Positions 1-6,951 of a stretch of DNA of 28,170 bases are shown piece after piece. The DNA comes from Pythium myriotylum (lineage: Eukaryota; Oomycota; Peronosporomycetes; Pythiales; Pythiaceae): NCBI GenBank assembly GCA_023091665.1, contig JALJCQ010000015.1, positions 3,585,001 to 3,613,170 on the forward strand, in the 5' to 3' direction. A model generated the notes under the pieces. The model was not told the origin of the DNA and searched no databases. It saw only the letters and a list, made by a program, of their open reading frames with translations. Position 1 is the stretch's first letter, and each line of letters begins with the position of its first letter. A program made the translations under genes and the position numbers.

Positions 1-215
1 ATTACGGCTGGGGGTGGAGCTTCATCATGGCCCGCTGGAGTGCCAGTCGACGCTTCTCGCCCCGAGCGCAGTCGTCGAATGAGCGCGAGAAACTCGCCGG
101 CTTCCGGATGCGCAGCATTAGTGTCTGCGATCTCGCTCTCCTTGTGCTCGTTGTCGTACCACCACTGCCGAACGTCGAAGGGAGGTGGGTCGAATGCGAG
201 CCGCGGCGGCGCCAT
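1..215 (-). CDS. 5' end of an unidentified protein-coding gene, cut by the window edge
   Basis: On the minus strand an ATG at 215-213 opens a frame of 71 codons that stays open to position 1, so the rest of the gene lies outside the window. The start context reads CTCACCATGGCG, a very good Kozak match. The product begins MAPPRLAFDPPPFDVRQWWY, then becomes charged (a DNEHKESE stretch) and later Ala/Gly/Pro-rich. The composition is balanced and not low-complexity. I recognise no domain and give no function. The overlapping minus-strand frame starting at 271 and the two plus-strand frames over the same bases are Arg/Ser-rich and look like shadows. A long hairpin (236-300) lies immediately upstream, where the 5' UTR or promoter would be. 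Confidence 0.5.
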   Translation of the reverse strand, partial: MAPPRLAFDPPPFDVRQWWYDNEHKESEIADTNAAHPEAGEFLALIRRLRSGREASTGTPAGHDEAPPPAV

Positions 216-235
216 GGTGAGTGGTTCTCATTCCG

Positions 236-300
236 AACTCGCCTCCTCAGCGGCAACCACCGCCCCATCATGGCGGTGGTTGCCGCTGAGGAGGCGAGTT
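236..300. repeat. Perfect 29-bp inverted repeat with 7-nt loop, with weaker outer arms
   Basis: Bases 236-264 are the exact reverse complement of 272-300, separated by CCATCAT (265-271). Symmetry continues less perfectly outward: about 213-235 pairs with about 301-324, with both sides sharing GAATGAGAACC and an ATGG word. The total palindrome is therefore about 110 bp. It lies between the minus-strand start codon at 215 and the plus-strand material on the right. It could be a snap-back or MITE-like remnant, an inverted duplication of a 5' leader, or a structured leader. No target-site duplication is obvious. Confidence 0.85.
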
Positions 301-594
301 TGCGAATGAGAACCCATTTCTATGGCAACCATTGCCAGCGTGCAACGCCTATGGATGCGCAACATTGCGTCCAATGGTAGCGACTTCAATTTTGAACAAA
401 AGTAGTTTGCTATACGGTCCATGAAAACTTCAAGCGTTTGTTGCGCTCCCTTTAATAGCAGATGGGTTCGTAAAAATCGTACATTAAAGGAGGATATTCT
501 CTTATACAGAAATAAAACGCTACTATACAGAGTCCTTGGACCGACTACTTCGAGCGTCGGGAGATGTGGTTGATGGGCATGAGCGGTGGTAGCC
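301..594. other. Intergenic stretch, no supported gene
   Basis: This stretch is A/T-richer than its neighbours. A 27-codon plus-strand ORF (322-405, ATG in the outer hairpin arm) and a 122-codon minus-strand frame (596-228) are present, but neither resembles a known family. Two related words, ACTTCAAGCGTTTG (about 427) and ACTTCGAGCGTCGG (about 547), hint at an old short duplication. Confidence 0.4.
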
Positions 595-1695
595 ATGGGC
601 GAGCACAGTGGTAATCAATTATTTTTACATGCTCTTGCAGCATGGACTCACCCTATTGTAGGCTTAAACCGCACACTGATGCGATGTGCGCAAAACCTGC
701 CAAGAGAGCGAATGAGCGGGCCATTTGCCTTTGCGATGGCCACTGCTCAAGCTGCTCAAGCCGCCCAGGTCTCTGCCGCAGAGGCAGCGCCGGCGCCTGC
801 TCGCGTCCTCGATCCTCCATCGAGACAGCTGCGCCAGTCCGCTCGGCTGGCAGAGATTCGGGCTGCTGGGAAGGAGGTCGTGTAAAACACTCCCTCCACG
901 CGCAAAAAAAGGGACCCGAATCAGCAATTCCACATCTATGAGGTATACGACCGAGATGCGGCTGATCCTGAGTGGTACTGGGTGAAATGGCATAACTACA
1001 AAGCCGAACGATTCGACACCGCTCAGCACAGAGACAGGCTCGTCGAAGACCAATGCGGCTTTCTGTGCGTCTATGTCGACAGATTCAAAGAATGGCAGGC
1101 CGAGAAGCCGGAAGAAAACCGGACTTTCTCTGCGTTCAAGAAATCCCATCCGGTGCGCTAGCCTATCCACGGTTTTCGTTTTGTGGTGTCTGACTGAATA
1201 TTCTATCAGAATCAACGGGTTTTCGCAGCCGACACAAACGGACGATGCTACGTTGCCAGCTTACAGTGCGCAGCTGCTCTACTCGGTCTTGGTGATTACG
1301 TGACAGACCATGTCCTGGCTATGTTCTTTGGGGCCCATCCTGATGTTGAATCCAAGGGTGTGACCTGGCAGAGGCTAACACAGCTCATGCAGCTTGCAAA
1401 CGTTGAGAAGAAAAAGGTCGGTGGAGTGGGCATCTGTTTCAAGGGCAAGCGCTCTCAGACAAATCTGGTGCGGAAGACAATGTCCGAGTTTGGTTCACTT
1501 GTCGTGGACCCAGGCGTTTACCTCTGCGGGGTTGTGACAGCCGTGGCGGGCCACATGTTCGTTCTCCACGCTACCGCTGAAGGGCTTTGGGTCCACGACT
1601 CCATGGAGCTCGGTCGAGCGCCGTTTGCCTCCGTTGACTACAGTTGGGTACTCAAGTGGAAATTTATCAAGCAGGTCTTTCCAGGCCACTTCTAA
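595..1695 (+). CDS. Chromodomain-like plus papain-fold cysteine-peptidase-like protein, probably intron-containing or a decayed copy
   Basis: One reading frame spans the locus from ATG 595 (a GTG lies in frame at 586) to the TAA at 1693-1695. It is interrupted by TAA 883, TAG 1159 and TGA 1195. The first part is Ala-rich and ends in a basic RQLRQSARLAEIRA stretch. Positions about 930-1110 read as a chromodomain-like module (IYEVYDRD, then WYWVKWHNY, then VDRFKEW); the usual TWEP tryptophan is not conserved. After 1210 comes a module with GRCYVASLQCAA (candidate catalytic Cys at 1246-1248), GHMFVLHA (candidate His at 1552-1554) and VHDSM (candidate Asp at 1597-1599). That is the Cys-His-Asp order of papain-fold peptidases. 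Both late stops lie inside a 57-nt GT..AG segment (1153-1209) whose removal keeps the frame. The first stop could be removed by an in-frame 45-nt segment (880-924), which has weaker signals. Chromodomains are common at the C-terminus of mobile-element polyproteins, so this may be part of an old element. The alternative is a plain pseudogene. Confidence 0.5.
880..924 (+). other. Possible 45-nt in-frame intron covering the first stop
   Basis: GTGTAA at 880 and ATCAG ending at 924 bracket the TAA at 883-885. Removing these 45 nt would join the Ala-rich N-terminal part in frame to QFHIYEVYDRD. The segment contains an A7 run and no convincing branch site, and it is short for an intron. No in-frame ATG exists between the stop and the next intron, so the downstream frame needs either this splice or a readthrough. 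The alternative is that TAA 883 is a real disabling mutation. Confidence 0.3.
1153..1209 (+). other. Candidate 57-nt phase-0 spliceosomal intron
   Basis: The segment begins GTGCGC, has a consensus-like branch site CTGAC at 1190-1194, and ends TTCTATCAG at 1209. Its length is divisible by three, and it contains both the TAG at 1159 and the TGA at 1195. Removing it joins the chromodomain-like part to NQRVFAADTNGRCYVASLQ without a frame change. The donor is not the GTAAGT optimum. The agreement of donor, branch, acceptor and frame still makes an intron more likely than two chance stops. Confidence 0.6.
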
Positions 1696-2310
1696 CCAAA
1701 GAGTAGAACAGAATAGGGGCTTATCAGGTAATCTCAAAGCAGCTGCAAAATTTTCAGGGATAAAGCCGCGGTTTGTGACCCAGCTGGTTTTGAATCCAAA
1801 CCTGATCGGCGTCCTTGTCAGCCTCTGTCGCAGGTCAGGCTGAGTAGCCAATCAAATCCCTTAGAGGCTTCACAATTGTTTTATTAGTAGTAGAGATAGC
1901 GCTCGTAGAATGCACAAAAAAATCAAACCATGGCATTCGCAAACATGATGCCGTTCTACCTGTAAATTAAGCCACGGTGGAGACAGGTCAGCGCCACCAT
2001 CCGTCCCCAGTGAAGCCAACTCGACTTGTCGAAGTCCCCTTTCCGGCCTTTATCACATTGAAACGGCCAGCCCTCTCCACCATCCCCGTCTTCCGCTCGC
2101 CCATCCAAGTGAGTATCTAAGCCAGTCCTGGTGGCTATGATCAGCCCAGAAGTCTGCACATCGTCTGCGCAGAACGACAGTGAGATGAAGTGCCCACGTC
2201 TCTCCCCGCCTGGTCACAAGCTACAGGAGCTGACACCCAGCTGGTTTAGTTGGCTAGGAAATTGAATGACAAGAGTTAGATGGCGGCAGTAGCCTGGTAT
2301 ACTTTCCAGT

Positions 2311-2327
2311 CTGGCACAGTGTGCCAG
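2311..2327. repeat. 17-bp near-perfect palindrome
   Basis: The sequence is CTGGCACAGTGTGCCAG, with two 8-bp arms around a single central base. It could be a dyad binding site or a cruciform-prone word. Nothing identifies a ligand. Confidence 0.7.
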
Positions 2328-2522
2328 GATCTGGGTTCATCCACTGGACCTTCCTCCCCAGTGGGTGATTTTCTGTCTGGTTTCAAACTGGCTTTCTCTG
2401 GATGTCATCGACTCCAGAAACCGGTTTTTACCAGATTTCCCAGTTCGGATTGTACAATTTCCAGTTGGAGTGCACAGAGTAGGGTTGTTGTCAGATCTGG
2501 TAGTTAAGTAGGTAGGGTTCAG

Positions 2523-2541
2523 GGAGCCAGTTTCTGGCTCC
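2523..2541. repeat. 8-bp-stem, 3-nt-loop hairpin
   Basis: GGAGCCAG, TTT, CTGGCTCC. It is followed 20-40 nt later by a T-run (2575-2581) and by a second hairpin of GGGAGG/CCTCCC arms at 2599-2622. The role is unknown. Confidence 0.7.
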
Positions 2542-2836
2542 TCTTGGGGTTTCACCCTGTATTCGAAATACTTCGTTTTTTGCTTTCAGTTCCCCAAGCC
2601 TCCCCCGTCAAACTGCGGGAGGATTCAGCTCCAACACCATAAGGTAAGCCTGCGTGTGTCGGATTTGCCCTAGTGGCCTGTGTGTGCGTGTGTCTGGCTG
2701 CTGGTGCGTGGGTATTGGTGTGTAGGCGAGTGAGGAGAGGAGCCAACCCCCTTTCCAGCCGTTGAGGCACCTGCAAAGGGTACTAGTTTGTACTAGAGAC
2801 TTGAATCACTCCATTTTCTTGCGTATTCTTGTGTTG

Positions 2837-2855
2837 TGGCAGCAGGGGGCTGCCA
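2837..2855. repeat. 7-bp-stem hairpin
   Basis: TGGCAGC, AGGGG, GCTGCCA. It lies between two copies of a CACTCCATTT word (about 2808 and 2880). Confidence 0.7.
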
Positions 2856-3146
2856 GTAGTTCCCCAGATAGAGTAATACACTCCATTTGATTGAGAGAGA
2901 GTTTCCCAGATCCCAGAGGGGATTTCCAGTGTCCTGGCGGATCGAGGTCGTCCTCCGTGCCAGGCAATACCCAGCGGACCGAAGTTAGTCTTCCGTCCTG
3001 GGTCTAGGTGTGTCGTTTGTATCTGTATTTCAGAAGCCTGGCCCTCGACGTTACCTTGAGCTGGTTGGGCAATCTTGAGTTGGTGGAATACTCTAAGTGG
3101 ACGTATTTCCCTATACTTCAAAGCTCAAAAGAACCGGTCAATAGAG

Positions 3147-3326
3147 ATGCAAGAAGACCAAGAAAAAGGACAAGCGACTACCCATCCGGTACGAATATCC
3201 AAGCGGACTTCCGAGCAGGATATTGTGGTATACCACACACCCCGCGGACGGTACTACGTTTACGAGATCTTCGGACGAGAACGCGATCTGCACAGAGTCA
3301 GGCGGATCAACCACAAAAACGATTAA
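3147..3326 (+). CDS. Unidentified 59-codon ORF abutting the Tc1 end
   Basis: The ATG at 3147 opens a frame ending in TAA at 3324-3326, four bases before the transposon terminus. The product is hydrophilic, starting MQEDQEKGQATTHPVRISKR and containing YHTPRGRYYVYEIFGRERDL. The frame is also open further upstream (ATG at 3075). I recognise no family. Because it ends right at the insertion point, it may be the residue of a longer exon truncated by the element, or a chance frame. Confidence 0.25.
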   Translation: MQEDQEKGQATTHPVRISKRTSEQDIVVYHTPRGRYYVYEIFGRERDLHRVRRINHKND

Positions 3327-3330
3327 GATA

Positions 3331-3375
3331 CAGTCCGCGCCACTGGTTTCCGAAAATTCACATTGTTTCCGAAAA
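3331..3375. repeat. Surviving Tc1 terminal repeat with internal 11-bp direct repeats
   Basis: CAGT lies at the outer end next to TA, and two GTTTCCGAAAA copies are spaced 19 bp start to start. In related elements such repeats are transposase binding sites. The partner inverted copy is not in the window. Confidence 0.55.
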
Positions 3376-3589
3376 CGGAGCAACCACATCGAATTTCACC
3401 GATCCACGACTTGCGAGATTTAGCCAATCAGATTCCTCGTCGAATGGCGTTGGAATCAGCGCCAACGCTACAGTGGATCGAACGTAATGAGAGCTTTTCT
3501 AAAGTTACCTCAAAGTTAACCACAAGAATTTATGCAAGGCCCGACAAACTTTGCGTTATGAATGCACTTCCTGTCCTTCTCATGCGTTG

Positions 3590-4207
3590 CTAATACGCCA
3601 GTTGCTTCCCCCGAGCTTCCTTGAGCAGTTTCACCCGCTTGGGCATCGAGAAGACAAGACTGAGGAGGTATTCCTCGGGAATTGCCTCCCAGGCTTCGAG
3701 GATGGCCTTCTTGAGATCTTCGATCGAGAAGAACTGGCGTCCGTTGGCGTAGACAAGGCTTGACATGTAGGCCCACACGTTCTCGATTGGGTTCAAGTCG
3801 GGCGAGCGCGCTGGCCACGTCATAACTTCGATCCCGTGGGCTTGGAGCCATGCCTTCGTGTGACGTGCTCGGTGGGGTGACGCGTTGTCATGCTGAAAAA
3901 TTTGTGTGTCGGTGTCGATGACCGGTTGCAAACGTCGCTCTAGCGTCCCTGTATACTTGACGGCGGTGACGCGCCCATCGAGGAACTCGATCTGGGTTTT
4001 TTGGCCTCCGCGGAAGCCTCCCCAAATCATGACCGAATCGCCACCAGAGTGACGTCGGACAGGGATCGCATGCGTCGCCCTAGTGTCGATCCAGTGCTTG
4101 TAGCCGTCAGGGCCGTCTTCGTTCCACTTCTTCTCGTCGGAGAACCACACACCCTCCCACCAGAACTCGTCCAGATCGTCGTTCTCGTAGGCCCAATCCA
4201 GCCCATT
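3590..4207 (-). pseudogene. Tc1/mariner transposase, DD34E catalytic domain, 5'-truncated
   Basis: The open frame runs from the array junction (TGA at 4208-4210) to the TAG at 3590-3592, about 205 residues. Family transposases are about 340, so the N-terminal helix-turn-helix region is missing. Numbering from the GTG at 4150, the catalytic Asp is D5 in WFSDEKKW, the second is D88 in QHDNASPH, and the Glu is E123 in WPARSPDLNPIENVW. There are exactly 34 residues between the last two, the DD34E signature of the Tc1 branch. A typical DGPDGYKHW and MIWGGF block lies between them. No stop or frameshift is visible within the surviving domain, so the truncation looks recent. The catalytic triad remains, but without the DNA-binding part the product should not transpose. 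Confidence 0.85.
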
Positions 4208-4590
4208 TCATTTCCATTCGTTCGTTGTCGCCCGCTGCGACTGCGCCGTCTCTGCGCTGCCGTTGCGCTGTGGTTGCGTGTTCGGTCGCGTTCCGTGTTC
4301 TCTCGCTTGAACCCGACCGAGTCTACTTGAGTCCACTCGCACTCGCACTGGCACGCTCGGCGCATCTCGCACTCAACATCGTGTTGCGGGTGCCAGGGAG
4401 GTGGGAGGCTCAACCCGCGATGCCCGGTCATCCACGGCGAAGGGTTGATCATCTAAGTCCTTGTCGAGTTGCGTAGTCTTAGTCGGTAGCATGTCAAGGA
4501 CTCTGTCTTGTGCGGCCTTATCGCAAGGCGCCTTTTGGATACTTGGAACCCAATCGTGGCCGACCCTATCTGCAGTACTAAACCCTCGAC

Positions 4591-4680
4591 CCGACCCGAC
4601 CCGACCCGACCCGAACCAAACCGAACCAAACCGAACCGAACCGAACCGAACCGAACCGAACCAAACCGAACCGAACCGAC
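4591..4680 (+). repeat. Pentanucleotide tract of unit 1 (18 monomers)
   Basis: The order is 4 CCGAC, then CCGAA CCAAA twice, 6 CCGAA, CCAAA, 2 CCGAA, CCGAC. The same tract lies 388 bp into every unit and is the only source of unit length change: 18 monomers in 1372-bp units, 19 in 1377, 20 in 1382 and 13 in 1347. The 19-monomer form has an additional CCGAC inside the central run. Confidence 0.95.
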
Positions 4681-4768
4681 GCGGGACGCGCATAGCTCGT
4701 GGGCTCGTACTACTCACTTCGGTCGTCATGGCGGCATCCCACGGACACCCGTGCTGTTGGTGCTGCCA

Positions 4769-4798
4769 CTCTCGCTCTCGCTCTCGCTCTCGCTCTCG
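4769..4798 (+). repeat. CTCTCG hexamer tract (5 copies), unit 1
   Basis: Five exact CTCTCG copies lead into a minisatellite of TTGTCG and TTTGGCGA words (about 4799-4885). Both are present at the same place in all units, apparently without length change. Confidence 0.9.
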
Positions 4799-5008
4799 TT
4801 GTCGTTTGTCGTTTGTCGTTTCTCGATTGTCGTTTGGCGATTGTCGTTTGGCGATTGTCGTTTGGCGTTTGGCGATTGTCGTTGGCGTGGTGGTTGTGGT
4901 TGTGGTTGTCGCCCCGGCCCATGGAGGCGAGACTCGAGCTGCTGCAGGCTAGGCAACGGGTGTCTAGGCAATGCGCGTATGGAGGGATCGATCGAGCACC
5001 CGAGAGAA

Positions 5009-5026
5009 GGAGGAGGGAGGGAGGGG
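5009..5026 (+). other. G-rich purine block, possible two-tetrad G-quadruplex, unit 1
   Basis: GGAGGAGGGAGGGAGGGG lies about 210 bp upstream of the tRNA and recurs in each unit that reaches this far. It has only three runs of three or more G, so at best a weak quadruplex or a purine triplex-forming stretch. Confidence 0.4.
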
Positions 5027-5233
5027 CAGTGTGTTTTGTAGTGTGACAAAAGGTGAATGAGTGGAGTACGCAAAGGCATGTGATGGTGGAGTGCAAAGCT
5101 GTGTGTGTGTGCAGCAGTAGTTGTTGTTGTTGGAGCGGTTGTGGTGTGTGTATTGTGCGTTGTTGTTGGTACGCGGTTGTTGTTGCGTGTTGGATTGTTT
5201 GTGTGTGTGTTGGTTGAGTGTACCCTGTTGTCT

Positions 5234-5314
5234 GACAGCTTGGCCGAGCGGTTAAGGCGATAGACTCGAAATCTATTGGGGTAACCCGCGTGAGTTCAAA
5301 TCTCACAGCTGTCG
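5234..5314 (+). tRNA. tRNA-Ser(CGA), copy 1
   Basis: The 81-nt gene folds fully. The 7-bp acceptor stem GACAGCT/AGCTGTC is perfect. The D stem is GCC/GGC. The anticodon stem is ATAGA/TCTAT with loop CTCGAAA, placing the anticodon CGA at 5267-5269 (reads UCG, Ser). The long variable arm is GGG-GTAA-CCC, which marks a class II tRNA. The T arm is GTGAG/CTCAC. The discriminator base is G, as expected for seryl-tRNA synthetase. There is no intron and no encoded CCA. Internal A box (TGGCCGAGCGG) and B box (AGTTCAAATCT) promoter elements are in place. Nothing suggests a pseudogene. Confidence 0.97.
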
Positions 5315-5320
5315 ATCTAC

Positions 5321-5324
5321 TTTT
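5321..5324 (+). terminator. RNA polymerase III TTTT terminator of tRNA copy 1
   Basis: A four-T run begins 7 nt after the tRNA 3' end and is the first one downstream. The same run sits 87-90 bases after the first base of each of the other 16 tRNA copies (for example 6698-6701 and 27313-27316). Confidence 0.85.
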
Positions 5325-5516
5325 CCTTCTACTCCTTCTTTGCACCAACCCACACCGCGCGCCTCACGCATCACGCCTCGCGCCGCACGCTGCACGCCGC
5401 ACGCCGCACATCACACAACACACATCACACCCACTCACGCGCTCACATCGCTCACCTCGCCCGCGCAGGCTGAGCTGGCCGAGTCTCCGCTGCTCGCTCT
5501 GCTCTCTTCTCGCTCG

Positions 5517-5570
5517 GTTCCGTTCCGTTCCGTTCCGTTCCGCTCCGTTCCGTTTCGTTTCGTTTCGTTC
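5517..5570 (+). repeat. TTCCG/TTTCG pentamer tract, unit 1
   Basis: GTTCC monomers grade into GTTTC monomers just before the unit boundary. It differs from the CCGAA tract and is not its reverse complement. Length is constant in all units. The single CTCCG monomer shifts by one position between type A (C at tRNA start +309) and type B (C at +314). Confidence 0.9.
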
Positions 5571-5574
5571 TACT

Positions 5575-6951
5575 CCATTTCATTTCCATTCGTTCGTTGT
5601 CGCCCGCTGCGACTGCGCCGTCTCTGCGCTGCCGTTGCGCTGTGGTTGCGTGTTCGGTCGCGTTCCGTGTTCTCTCGCTTGAACCCGACCGAGTCTACTT
5701 GAGTCCACTCGCACTCGCACTGGCACGCTCGGCGCATCTCGCACTCAACATCGTGTTGCGGGTGCCAGGGAGGTGGGAGGCTCAACCCGCGATGCCCGGT
5801 CATCCACGGCGAAGGGTTGATCATCTAAGTCCTTGTCGAGTTGCGTAGTCTTAGTCGGTAGCATGTCAAGGACTCTGTCTTGTGCGGCCTTATCGCAAGG
5901 CGCCTTTTGGATACTTGGAACCCAATCGTGGCCGACCCTATCTGCAGTACTAAACCCTCGACCCGACCCGACCCGACCCGACCCGAACCAAACCGAACCA
6001 AACCGAACCGAACCGAACCGAACCGAACCGACCCGAACCAAACCGAACCGAACCGACGCGGGACGCGCATAGCTCGTGGGCTCGTACTACTCACTTCGGT
6101 CGTCATGGCGGCATCCCACGGACACCCGTGCTGTTGGTGCTGCCACTCTCGCTCTCGCTCTCGCTCTCGCTCTCGTTGTCGTTTGTCGTTTGTCGTTTCT
6201 CGATTGTCGTTTGGCGATTGTCGTTTGGCGATTGTCGTTTGGCGTTTGGCGATTGTCGTTGGCGTGGTGGTTGTGGTTGTGGTTGTCGCCCCGGCCCATG
6301 GAGGCGAGACTCGAGCTGCTGCAGGCTAGGCAACGGGTGTCTAGGCAATGCGCGTATGGAGGGATCGATCGAGCACCCGAGAGAAGGAGGAGGGAGGGAG
6401 GGGCAGTGTGTTTTGTAGTGTGACAAAAGGTGAATGAGTGGAGTACGCAAAGGCATGTGATGGTGGAGTGCAAAGCTGTGTGTGTGTGCAGCAGTAGTTG
6501 TTGTTGTTGGAGCGGTTGTGGTGTGTGTATTGTGCGTTGTTGTTGGTACGCGGTTGTTGTTGCGTGTTGGATTGTTTGTGTGTGTGTTGGTTGAGTGTAC
6601 CCTGTTGTCTGACAGCTTGGCCGAGCGGTTAAGGCGATAGACTCGAAATCTATTGGGGTAACCCGCGTGAGTTCAAATCTCACAGCTGTCGATCTACTTT
6701 TCCTTCTACTCCTTCTTTGCACCAACCCACACCGCGCGCCTCACGCATCACGCCTCGCGCCGCACGCTGCACGCCGCACGCCGCACATCACACAACACAC
6801 ATCACACCCACTCACGCGCTCACATCGCTCACCTCGCCCGCGCCGGCTGAGCTGGCCGAGTCTCCGCTGCTCGCTCTGCTCTCTTCTCGCTCGGTTCCGT
6901 TCCGTTCCGTTCCGTTCCGTTCCGCTCCGTTTCGTTTCGTTTCGTTCTACT
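5575..6951 (+). repeat. Array unit 2 (1377 bp)
   Basis: Start type A, 19 pentamers, end type B (C at 6844). Confidence 0.95.
6611..6691 (+). tRNA. tRNA-Ser(CGA), copy 2
   Basis: Identical to copy 1, with the same flanks. Confidence 0.97.

Larger units (their letters stand above)
1696..3146. other. Non-coding stretch rich in CCAG/CTGG words and small hairpins
   Basis: No frame here looks like a real protein. The sequence has many CCAG and CTGG tetramers, densest at 2290-2545. It has several small hairpins: 2311-2327, 2341-2364, 2523-2541, 2599-2622 and 2837-2855. A 13-bp direct repeat ACCCAGCTGGTTT occurs at 1778-1790 and 2235-2247. A donor-like GGTAAG near 2643 and an acceptor-like TTTCAG near 3033 exist, but without coding flanks they are not called as an intron. 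The stretch may be a solo LTR, a decayed non-autonomous element or a transcribed leader. Confidence 0.4.
3329..4207 (-). mobile_element. Tc1/mariner element, one end missing
   Basis: The left terminus is a TA dinucleotide (3329-3330, the target site) followed by CAGTCCGCGCC from 3331, the usual start of a Tc1 terminal repeat. An 11-bp subterminal direct repeat GTTTCCGAAAA occurs at 3346-3356 and 3365-3375, as in elements of the IR-DR class. The transposase reads leftward and stops at 3590, leaving about 260 bp of 3' flank inside the element. The right terminal repeat and the first part of the transposase gene are absent: at about 4203-4207 the sequence passes directly into the tRNA array. The element is therefore non-autonomous in its present state. 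Confidence 0.75.
4203..5574 (+). repeat. Array unit 1 (1372 bp)
   Basis: First unit, fused at its left end to the broken transposon. Pentamer tract 18 monomers; start allele C (type A) and end alleles type A. Confidence 0.95.

Noticed and set aside
228..596. 122-codon minus-strand frame
   Set aside because: Nothing in the product resembles a known family, and part of it is simply a translation of the hairpin; it also conflicts with the better-supported gene starting at 215.
664..1215. 183-codon minus-strand frame opposite the chromodomain-like gene
   Set aside because: The plus strand carries recognisable motifs through the same bases; the minus frame has none and looks like a shadow.
2643..3034. 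Possible 390-nt intron (GGTAAG to TTTCAG)
   Set aside because: Splice-like words exist but no coding frame flanks them on either side.
4296..4345. Possible minus-strand tRNA or Pol III gene with a GGGTTCAAGCG B-box-like word in the unit core
   Set aside because: No T stem pairs around the putative T loop and no acceptor stem can be drawn.
4578..4590. Telomere-like CTAAACCCT word before the pentamer tract
   Set aside because: It occurs once per unit and is not tandem; pentamers are not a telomere repeat. It does not show a telomere.
4895..4925. U5-snRNA-like GCGCCTTTTGG seen in the unit core at about 4528
   Set aside because: Only the GCCTTTT part of the U5 loop matches. The following ACT, the flanking stem and an Sm site are missing. 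The coordinates given are nominal for unit 1's core neighbourhood.
4461..5041. Plus-strand frames of 163 and 177 codons with PNRTEPNRTEP and SLSLSLS runs
   Set aside because: These are translations of the CCGAA and CTCTCG tracts in two frames; several frames are open over the same bases, which is expected for pentamers and hexamers without stops.
4710..5348. 212-codon minus-strand open frame, and its copies in every complete unit
   Set aside because: It reads through the tRNA, TG-rich and minisatellite stretches and is made of Thr/Gln/His and Arg-Ala or Asn-Asp-Arg runs. Simple-repeat periodicity keeps it open, and its preservation in all copies only reflects unit identity.
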